This document shows positions 56,795 to 64,000 of a DNA stretch of 64,000 nt, one piece after another. Source of the DNA: Triatoma infestans (Eukaryota > Arthropoda > Insecta > Hemiptera > Reduviidae); the NCBI GenBank assembly GCA_011037195.1, contig JAAEAF010003772.1, forward strand, positions 1 to 64,000, given 5' to 3'. The position numbers were made by a program, and so were the translations under genes. Below the pieces are notes generated by a model, which saw only the letters and a list, made by a program, of their open reading frames with translations, did no database searches and was not told the DNA's origin. Each line of letters opens with the position of its first letter. Within the stretch, counting starts at the first letter, position 1.

Positions 56795-56930
56795 CTTGTT
56801 CTTCCTAATGATAAGTGGAAGTATAGCGATCGTGTCTAATTTTAGCAATAGAGTGTTAACCGGAAATGCATATTTCGAGATGGCAAAAAAGTTTTTAACA
56901 ATGGAGTATATAAATATATCCTCTATATAG
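56795..56930 (+). mobile_element. HR 5' end fragment, second
   Basis: TTCTTCCTAATGATAAGTGG, AAGTATAGCGATCGTGTCTA and GTTAACCGGAAATGCATATT match the HR 5' end. It stops at the start of the direct repeat at 56931. Confidence 0.6.
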
Positions 56931-57290
56931 AAGCCTCTTGCTAGATGGTGTTTCTTTCTTATTAGTCAACATATCCTAAAGTTTTAGGTACCGAAATATA
57001 GGATATTAAATTCTCTACATTTTGGTATAGAAATTTTTGACGTAGGATTGGCATTAAGTATTGATATTAAGTAGGATATTTAACGTAGGATTGATAATAT
57101 GAGCAAAATAATGCATGCACAAGCCTCTTGCTAGATGGTTTTTTAGCTATAAAATTCTCACTAGTCCACCTATCCTAATACCTATTTTAATGCCTATTTT
57201 TTCAGGCGGGCCTAACGTCCAACTACCAAATTAGGATGTTTTAAGTATTTAGATATAGGATATATAATTCTCTAATTTTGGTTTACTAAT
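56931..57290 (+). repeat. Direct repeat pair (AGCCTCTTGCTAGATGGT)
   Basis: The unit at 56931-57050 recurs at 57121-57290: AAGCCTCTTGCTAGATGGT, ATCCTAA, then (A)TATAGGATAT(T/A)(T/A)AATTCTCTA and TTTTGGT. The second unit carries an extra piece with GTCCAACTACCAAATTAGGA, whose reverse complement resembles 31893-31912. Origin unknown. Confidence 0.6.
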
Positions 57291-57299
57291 TTATAACAT

Positions 57300-57808
57300 A
57301 TTATTATTATTAGTCGGGTGCCCAATGGCGTGGGACCTAAGCCTATGTAGCTTTTATCCCCCCCGATACCCCCCATGTTCCCTTAATTAATCTCCCCCGG
57401 TAACTTACAGGTTAGTCTACAATATCCCAAGATATCCCTAAACTCCAACTTGCCCAGGCAATCCTGCGAGAGTGGTGTCCTCCCAAATACATGAAACCTA
57501 GTTCCAGCGAAACGGGGACACTGACATAAGTAGTGGTACACCGTTTCCCTAACTCCGTCGTCGCAATTCTGACAAATAGGACTAGACATCCTTCCTATGT
57601 TGAACAGGTGACTGGACACCCAAGTGTGTCAGGTCACTATCCCTACTAAAGTCCTCAGGCCTGTCCTGCTAAGGGACAGAAGATACTCCGAAATTCCCCG
57701 CTTACTTGCTTTTATAAATCTTTTAGCTTGGAGGCACCCCTGCGTGTCGCCCCAGCGTTTCTCCAAGACTCTCATCTCCCAAAGCCTAATCTGTTTATCG
57801 CGAAACGT
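57300..57808 (-). pseudogene. I/R1-group LINE (second family), 3' part with zinc-knuckle
   Basis: Minus strand from 57808: TFRDKQIRLWEMRVLEKRWG, then GCLQAKRFIK, and in further frames VQSPVQH and MSSHLFNIGRMSSPICQNCD, ETVYHYLCQCPRFAGTR, the CCHC finger (C-x2-C...H-x4-C). Ends with a C-terminus at 57383 and a 3' UTR closing in (TAA)n (plus-strand TTATTATTATTA, 57300-57311). It continues upstream at 58844 after the inserted LINE segment. Confidence 0.8.
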
Positions 57809-58836
57809 CTTTGTGACGGCCAGGGCTGGTTGTCACCATTAATCAACAATTTTTCATTTCTTAATATAGCTCTATACTGCAAATTTCTGGCTTTATACAA
57901 ATAAGAAAGTAGTTGTTTCCTAGTATGCCTTATTTCTTTACTGAAGTCTTGAGAAATACTAACTTTCTGACCTTTAAGATTTTTCTTCATTTTCAAAACT
58001 TCAATTAATTTGCGAAAAGCGACAAACTTAATTAAAATAGGCCTAGGCCCTTTATGATTTCGACCGATTCTTCTGACATAACCAATATCATTAATTTCAA
58101 CTGATGCTTTAAGAACATTCTGAATAAACATAATAACCTTAATTTCCAAATCTTTAACATTATCTTCCTTACTTTCGTCAACATTAAACATAATAAGATT
58201 CTTCTCTCTGTTATTTCTCTGTAAATTATTCATTTCGTCTTTTACTGATTTACATTCATAATTTAATACCTTTTGATTTGTATCCAAATCCTCAATTTTT
58301 TTTATAAACGTATTTAATTGCTCTTAGTAAGCACTAACTTTTATATCAAGACTTTGTATTTGCTTGTGCATATCATTTCTAACTTCATCTATTTTAACAT
58401 AATTTCCTTAAATGACTCCGCCATTTTAAATTACGTATTTTTTCACAGTTAATATTTTATAACTTATTAAAAAGTTATCAAAAATTGTTCAGTTAGTATC
58501 AATAAAAGAATGATAAAGAAACTGACAAAAACAAGAGCTTCTAATGACCTTGAACTAATACCCTACTTCTATCACCTCTCCTCCAGCCCCACTTCTTGCC
58601 AAACTAATACGATGCTCTATTTAATGAAATTTGACCTATGTATTCTTAATTTATGTCTGCTCACTAACTTTATATATTTATTTAATTAATATTACCATTA
58701 ATTCGAATTATTACTTAAAACAGTACCTGTCAGCCAATGCACACCACTATTCCTCAAATTTATGCAAAAAATGTCACAAATTTTCGCACTTAAAACCACA
58801 AGTTTTCGCAATTTAACTTTTAGCAGAGAGAGTTTA
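57809..58836 (-). mobile_element. ORF1-only LINE segment (1028 bp) with 7-bp target duplication
   Basis: Flanked by GAAACGT at 57802-57808 and 58837-58843. It encodes an ORF1 on the minus strand. MAESFKEIMLK starts at about 58424; after a frameshift comes a coiled-coil-like KIDEVRNDMHKQIQSLDIKV, then (ORF 58287-57772) NLIMFNVDESKEDNVKDLEI, GYVRRIGRNHKGPRPILIKF, LKGQKVSISQDFSKEIRHTR and a tail NLQYRAILRNEKLLING. This is the RRM/CTD-like ORF1 of L1/CR1-type LINEs ('NLIIFNV...RIGR...RPILVKF...ISISQDFS'). The sequence stops just after the ORF1 domain with no ORF2 and no poly(A). About 400 bp (58437-58836) would be its 5' UTR. Confidence 0.7.
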
Positions 58837-58843
58837 GAAACGT

Positions 58844-59735
58844 GTTCTCAATACCAATGCCTAATCCCCACTCCGAACAGGTTCAGGACCACAAAATGGT
58901 AATGATGATCCGCCCCTGGCCAACTGATCCGCCTTCTCATTGCCCTCTATTCCCGCATGTCAGGGTATCCAATAAAGATGCACCTTACCCCTCCGAGCCA
59001 AAGCGTTAAGCCTTCTCCTACATTCTCCCACTAATTTCGAACTCCACCAAGGCTTACTCAAAGCCCTTAGTGCGGATTGACTATCGGAGAAGATCCGCAC
59101 CTCCTTAAACTCTCCCTGCCACTCCCCCACAAGGCGGTAGCATTCAATAATGCCCATCACCTCGGACTGGAAGACAGTGGTCAATCTACCCAGGCCACCG
59201 AACTCCCTATATCCAACTCTTGCAGCCATGCTCCCGCTCCTGACAGGCCAGTCCCCTCCTGCCTACAGCCATCTAAATAGCAGCGAATAATGCCGTTACC
59301 CGAATCCGTTGGCTTCGTGAGGTTATCATCCCATATACTGCCAATACTAATCTCATAATCCCTCTCAAAGCCCCATTCCTTGCTCGTCTCATCAAGTTTC
59401 GATAGCAGAAACCGGTCCACTCGCCAAATCTCCTCCTCGATCCTAGTGTAATCCCCCCGAAAGGTTCTCACCTATTCTCCCTTGCACCTCATCCTGAGGT
59501 ACCCTTTCATCGCCTCTTCCACTACCACATACTGAAGCAGGCTCGCCCCAGCAGCATCTTCAATGCCGTCGGTTTCGTTCTCATCGCGCCAGTAATAGCC
59601 AGACAGGCCGTGCGCTGCACTCCTAGCAGCTTCTTGCTATTCCTCCCCACCAAGGAGCCAGATCACCAAGCCACCGCGGCATAGAGTATCCTTGACTTCA
59701 CCAACTTCTCCTAAATCCAATGGATACCTCGAGGG
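58844..59735 (-). pseudogene. I/R1-group LINE (second family), RNase H part, broken
   Basis: From 59735 downward: SRILYAAVAWW, LGVQRTACLAITGAMRTKPTALKMLLG (post-RT linker, 59650-59560), frameshift, EEAMKGYLRMR, IEEEIWRVDRFLLSKL, RCYLDGCRQEGTGLSGAGAW (first RNase H Asp in LDG), then FQSEVMGIIECYRLV (Glu), IFSDSQSALRAL (Asp), VHLYWIP, a stop in place of the Gly, and HAGIEGNEKADQLARGG (His and last Asp), GPEP. The RNase H residues survive, but stops and frameshifts break the frame. With 57300-57808 it forms one 3' end of about 1.4 kb once the insertion is discounted. Confidence 0.85.
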
Positions 59736-61489
59736 TTAATTACATTTAATAATAATAATTAGTAATATTCATTCGCAAATAAATTAAGTTTTAATATACA
59801 ATTTTCCAATTGTGAACAATAGTTCAAACAAATTGAGGACGGCTAGTAAAATGTTATTGTCAAACTCATATTATTTCCTAAATAAGAAAGCTAATAATAA
59901 GAAAATGTGATGAAGAAAGCCTCTGTAATTATATAGTTCTTTTACAGTTAACTTTTCTTGTTTACAAACACAGCCACTATTGTTTAAATGTTTTTCAAGA
60001 ATGGGCCAACTGTAAAAGTGCTAAAAACTTTTTTTATGAAAAAAAGTAATTTCTCCCCTAAAAAAAAAGGAACAAAAAAAGTAGTTCAACGAAGTATACC
60101 CGTTTAGAAGATAATATAGTTTTGTGGTTTATATAGAAAGTTATAAACCAGGCAGGATGCTGGTGGTATACTGTAAGGATACTTGCTTACACTGTATAAC
60201 CGCAAAACAATCTTCTATGTTTCTTTATGGTGTGGTTGAATTGATATATGAAAGATGAAAATATTTTTTATGCCCATGTTGCAAAATATTACAATCTCAA
60301 TTGTCTTTTTCAGATATTGGAACATTTTATAGTTTCTGGATAAAATTAACCAGTTAGTTCACATAAAAGTGAATACTACTAAAGCTTATTAGTCTCATTT
60401 TAAACATAAACATTACTGTGTATTATTGCTTAAACGAAATTTAATTACTACTGCATGGTTTTATGATAGCCATGAATCCATTTTGATTAGAGCAGAGTAT
60501 TTTGTGTAGTCTTTTTTCCGTGGATAACTAATAACTTTTTTAGCACCGTCTTGACGATAACCCAATTGGTAGAAACACATCCATACGTCCAAAATAATTA
60601 CATCGGTATTCTGCTTCATTTAAGGGTTACCTCTGGACCAAGGTTACCCTTCTGTTTTCAATATCCAACCAGGTATGTGCCCTATTCTCACGGAATGTCT
60701 TCCTAACTCCGTCCTCGTGGCGCCCATTCCTTCTTATTAATTCTACAGACATGTCCTTATCATTAAGCTTTCTTTTTATAATTTTATTCCCTATTTAATT
60801 AACAATGTCCATCACCCACCTTACATCAATCCTTATCTATCCCAATCATGGACTTTTGATGTAACTTCTCTAAAATTCCATTTTCACTGCCGATTACAAT
60901 TTCAATTATACTATAATACGACTTAATGCTATTTTCTCGCACTATAATGACTGCTTATGTATAATTACCATAATACTCATTAAAAAAAAATAATTTTTTG
61001 CTAGTCGTTAAAATGTCAAATCGCAATAAAATACTTAAGGGATTGTGTAGAGTCGTGCAAGGCTTTTTCCAAATTACCACCTCGTACATTGTTTGATTCT
61101 TCCCTTCTATAAAATATTAAAAAAAACTGTACGTACAGTCAGTAAAAGTTAGAAATTTGAAGAACATTTTTTTCAATTTGTATTTTGTGAAATGCCCTAT
61201 GACGTATGAATATTTCATACGGTTTCGTATGTAAGTTTTTAAATAATATATGTGTGGGTGTTTGTAAAAAAAAGTTCATTTTTAAAGTTACTTAAGAAAT
61301 AGAAGAAAGAAATCAAGTTATGAATTTATAACATACTTTTCAAATGGTAAATAAGAAAATAAGTTGCTGTAGCTGATACCAGAATCGCAAAAATAATATG
61401 GAAAACATTTGAACAATTCTAATTCTATTATTTAAAAAAATGTTGTAAAAAGTTTGACACTTTTTTTACAAAGTATTTAGTTACTTTTT
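59736..61489. other. Non-coding DNA with one unexplained ORF relic
   Basis: AT-rich. The only coding-like stretch is at 60627-60830 (listed separately). Confidence 0.45.
60627..60830 (-). other. Unidentified ORF remnant
   Basis: Minus frame ending at the stop 60627-60629 reads KLNDKDMSVELIRRNGRHED, GVRKTFRENRAHTWLDIENR, RVTLVQR. One in-frame stop upstream is followed by RIDVRWVMDIVN. Highly charged and protein-like but not recognised. It may be a TE polyprotein fragment. Confidence 0.3.
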
Positions 61490-61645
61490 ACACATTACTT
61501 CGCCGTTGAAGAAAACATTATACTTGGATGAAACCATACCGTTTCATTTCATTTTTCTTATAGAACACAATGTTTTGAATTTCCTTCGAATTTTTGTTCG
61601 GATACGGATTATTTTGTTCAAAACACACATACATACATAGAGACA
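61490..61645 (-). mobile_element. HR fragment, minus strand (weak)
   Basis: TCGAATTTTTGTTCGGATAC and TTTTGTTCAAAACACACATA resemble the zone on either side of (GT)n in reversed HR copies. Termini are absent. Confidence 0.35.
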
Positions 61646-61735
61646 GCTTGTCAGGATAGACAAGGCAGGGATGTCTGATCGTGCAAAATAAAAAAAAAAT
61701 TTTGAAAAATATTCGTTTACTTTACAAGAAAATAT

Positions 61736-62026
61736 TGTGAGTAGAGTAGAGGTGACATTACGAAAAGGCAAAACAAATTATTGGAGGTGCGTGCACATCG
61801 GACTTCAAAATTTGGAAAAATCCCACTATATATAGCCGCTAAAATCTATAATTGTTTGCCTGTGTCTTTGCTTCAAATGAGCCTATTAAAAAATAAATTT
61901 AAAAAGGAACTTAAAAAATATTTACTAAGTAAAAATTATTACTTCATAAACGAGTACCTCTGTAAATGATTGAAACTTTTTTTTTTTTTGACACTGTTCT
62001 GTACCCTTTGGTGCTGTACGAATAAT
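61736..62026 (+). pseudogene. LINE ORF2 C-terminus and 3' UTR (CR1/jockey-like)
   Basis: 61760-61969 reads VRAHRTSKFGKIPLYIAAKI, YNCLPVSLL, NKFKKELKKYLLSKNYYFIN, EYLCK and stop, matching the LINE C-terminal pattern 'HRT...SPLYxGxKIYNxLP...FKxxLKxxLLxxxFYSxxEYL'. The 3' UTR is about 57 bp (GTGCTGTACGAATAATGTAT) and runs straight into the (CTAT)n array, which looks like an expanded LINE tail. 5'-truncated. Confidence 0.7.
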
Positions 62027-62053
62027 GTATCGATCTATCTATCTATCTATCTG

Positions 62054-62107
<54 letters not shown>

Positions 62108-62211
62108 TCTATCTATTCTATTATCTATCTATTATCTATCTATCTATCTATAATATCTATTATCTATCTATCTATCTATATCTATTATTATTATCTATCT
62201 ATATATCTATC

Positions 62212-62255
<44 letters not shown>

Positions 62256-62256
62256 C

Positions 62257-62301
<45 letters not shown>

Positions 62302-62373
62302 GTATCTATCTATCTAACTATCTATCTATCTATCTATCTATTTATCTATCTATATCTATCTATCTATCTATCA

Positions 62374-62404
<31 letters not shown>

Positions 62405-62581
62405 GATATATTATTATCATTATATATCTATCTATTATCTATTAATCTATCTATATAATCTATATATCTATTCTATCTATCATCTATCTATCTATCTATC
62501 TATATATCTATCCCTATTATCTATCTATCTATCTACTATCTATCTATCTATCTATATATCTATCTATCTATCTATCTATCT
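62027..62581. repeat. (CTAT)n microsatellite, about 555 bp
   Basis: Tetranucleotide CTAT/ATCT units with scattered TATT and ATAT interruptions. The apparent ORF of Ile-Tyr-Leu-Ser repeats (61970-62317) is an artefact of the 4-bp period. It directly follows the LINE 3' UTR. Confidence 0.97.
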
Positions 62582-62640
62582 TATATTTGTGCGACTGAGT
62601 GGCGCTTAGATTGTTTATCCAGCTTCTCTATTTTTTTCAT

Positions 62641-63588
62641 TTCGCATTCCCCTATAATAAGAGGAACTATTGTAATCGGAGTGCAAATTTTCGATATCGA
62701 GTTTTCACCGGGAAATATCCGTTTTGAGGTCCCATGAGTCCAAAAAAGTGGTTTTTTTTAGCCAAGGTTTGTGTGTGTGTGTGTGGTATGCGTGTATGTG
62801 AAATGCACAGCCCCTCAAAAATAAAAATCGCTTAGAAATGTTGAAACTGATATTCCGTTTAGGTATTACCATGGGATCTGACAGTACGTTATCTTGTCAA
62901 TAGTCCACAACCGGAAGTACCATTACTGGTTAGTTTTTTTTGCTTTTTTGCAATTTTCTCAAAAATTGCTCCGACGATTTTCTTCAAACTTAGTACATCA
63001 ACTACACAAACAAAGAGCTAAAACTTGTATTTGAAACATTTCTCCGGGAAAATGTATTTAAGGGCACTTTTGGGAGAGGGAGTGGGGTTAGGTTTTCCTC
63101 TAAAAAGTGCTATTTCAGTTTATTATAAAATTCTGTCATCTAAATAATATTAACTAAAAAAATCGGACGACCGGAAGTGCGTTTTTACTGAAATGTATTT
63201 TTTTTTTAGGATTTTTGGTATTTTCTCGAAAATGGCTCTAACGATTTCCTTTAAATTAAGAATGTAAACTACACATATAAAGAGCTACAACTTTTATTTG
63301 AAACATTTCTCCTGGTGAAGTCATTTAAGGGGGCTTTTTGGGGTTATGTTTTTCTCTAAAGTGCTATCATAGTTGATTATACATTTCTACCACCAAAAAC
63401 AATATTAATTAAAAATAAATAGATGGCCAAAATTCTGAGTTTCAAGAAAAATTAGTAAACCAAAAAGTGCGCTTTTACTACATTGTTTTCAGTTTTCGAC
63501 GAAATCCAACTAATTTCATCAAATTTTTTTTCCACACAAACACTAAAATTTCTCCAATTACAATTTTGAAAACTGGAGTAAGAGAATT
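62641..63588 (+). mobile_element. HR element, near full length, missing the 3' hairpin
   Basis: Diverged 5' hairpin CCCCTATAATAAGAGGAACT, TTCGATATCGAGTTTTCACC, GT tract at 62768-62782, three monomers, and the inset terminus GGAGTAAGAGAA at 63575-63586. The GTGTGA...TCACAC hairpin is replaced by a T run. Confidence 0.8.
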
Positions 63589-64000
63589 TTTTTTCTTTTC
63601 TACCTCTGCTTGAAACTATATAAATAAAGAATATGATGGAAAGAGATATTTATATGTTGATTTAAGTTAAGAGTTTCCAAAAAAAAAAAAAAAAATCTAT
63701 TTTATTTCAAAAATGCTAACTAAAATTAAACTATTTAAAGAGAAACTTTGTTTGAAAAGAAAACAACCATAAAACAAAAGTGGGTAGGAAAATATATTGT
63801 TAAAAAAATAATAATTAACTTCAAGGTAAAAACATGGTTTTAAATACGTCTATAACTTATACAGGACAAAGTATATTTTTTTGGCAATGAAAGTTTTGAA
63901 CATTGTGAAGGTTCCTTTACATGAAAACAATGTAACCCCTTCTTAGACCAGGAAATGCCTGCAGCAAATCAGTAATTAGTACTCCAAAATTGTTGATTAT
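63589..64000. other. AT-rich non-coding DNA
   Basis: Poly-A at 63679-63695. No gene or repeat recognised up to the window end. Confidence 0.5.

Noticed and set aside
61970..62317. 115-codon ORF of Ile-Tyr-Leu-Ser repeats
   Set aside because: Artefact of the 4-bp period of (CTAT)n; no coding evidence.

Overview
The window is AT-rich eukaryotic DNA with no operons, no long intact ORFs and very few plausible exons. Almost everything recognisable is a transposable element (TE), usually broken and often nested. The TE protein types (jockey-, I/R1- and RTE-like LINEs, pogo and PIF/Harbinger transposases, a KRBA2/Ginger-like integrase N-terminus), the tRNA-derived SINEs and the microsatellites point to an arthropod, most likely an insect. 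I cannot name the species.

The dominant component is a dispersed family, here called HR, seen about fifteen times on both strands (e.g. 1390-2319, 29700-30663, 62641-63588). A full copy is just under 1 kb. It has a perfect 13-bp hairpin at the 5' end, a (GT)n tract near nt 120, diverged ~280-bp internal monomers, a 15-bp inverted copy of its own 5' end just inside the 3' end, and a 3' hairpin followed by AGATTT. This is the layout described for non-autonomous Helentron elements (HINE/DINE-1 type). Its microsatellite zone has repeatedly received other insertions.

0-14 kb: HR copies; two related RTE-like LINE 3' fragments on the minus strand (6885-7600, 9855-10745), both inside HR sequence; an I/R1-like fragment (8394-8935); and a jockey-like 3' end split by an RNase H-bearing LINE with a 12-bp target duplication (11453-12760). 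14-16.5 kb: the best host-gene candidate, a 199-nt exon (14319-14517), then a second, inverted copy of the RNase H LINE. 16-27.8 kb: HR copies, a 1-kb near-perfect palindrome (21113-22140), a fold-back element with 0.8-kb arms and a tRNA-SINE inside one HR copy, and a MADF-coding MITE (27210-27718). 29-41 kb: HR copies, two LTR-like insertions of matching architecture (33527-34161, 38439-39147), a palindrome carrying hammerhead-ribozyme-like cores (35103-35340), and a long-TIR transposon with an integrase-like remnant (39578-40613). 42-48.3 kb: two opposed copies of a dead pogo/Tigger-like transposon, one carrying a hAT MITE with an 8-bp target duplication; interleaved short inverted repeats; a LINE reverse-transcriptase relic; and a SINE with 14-bp target duplications. 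50-54 kb: two solo LTRs of one family in opposite orientation, each with a 4-bp target duplication. 57-60 kb: an I/R1-like RNase H LINE interrupted by an ORF1-only LINE segment. 61.7-62.6 kb: a LINE 3' end running into 0.55 kb of (CTAT)n, followed by another HR copy.

There is no functional gene network here. The organisation is a stratified TE graveyard in which order of insertion can be read from empty sites and target duplications. All element boundaries are read by eye; family names rest on motif recognition, not on searches.
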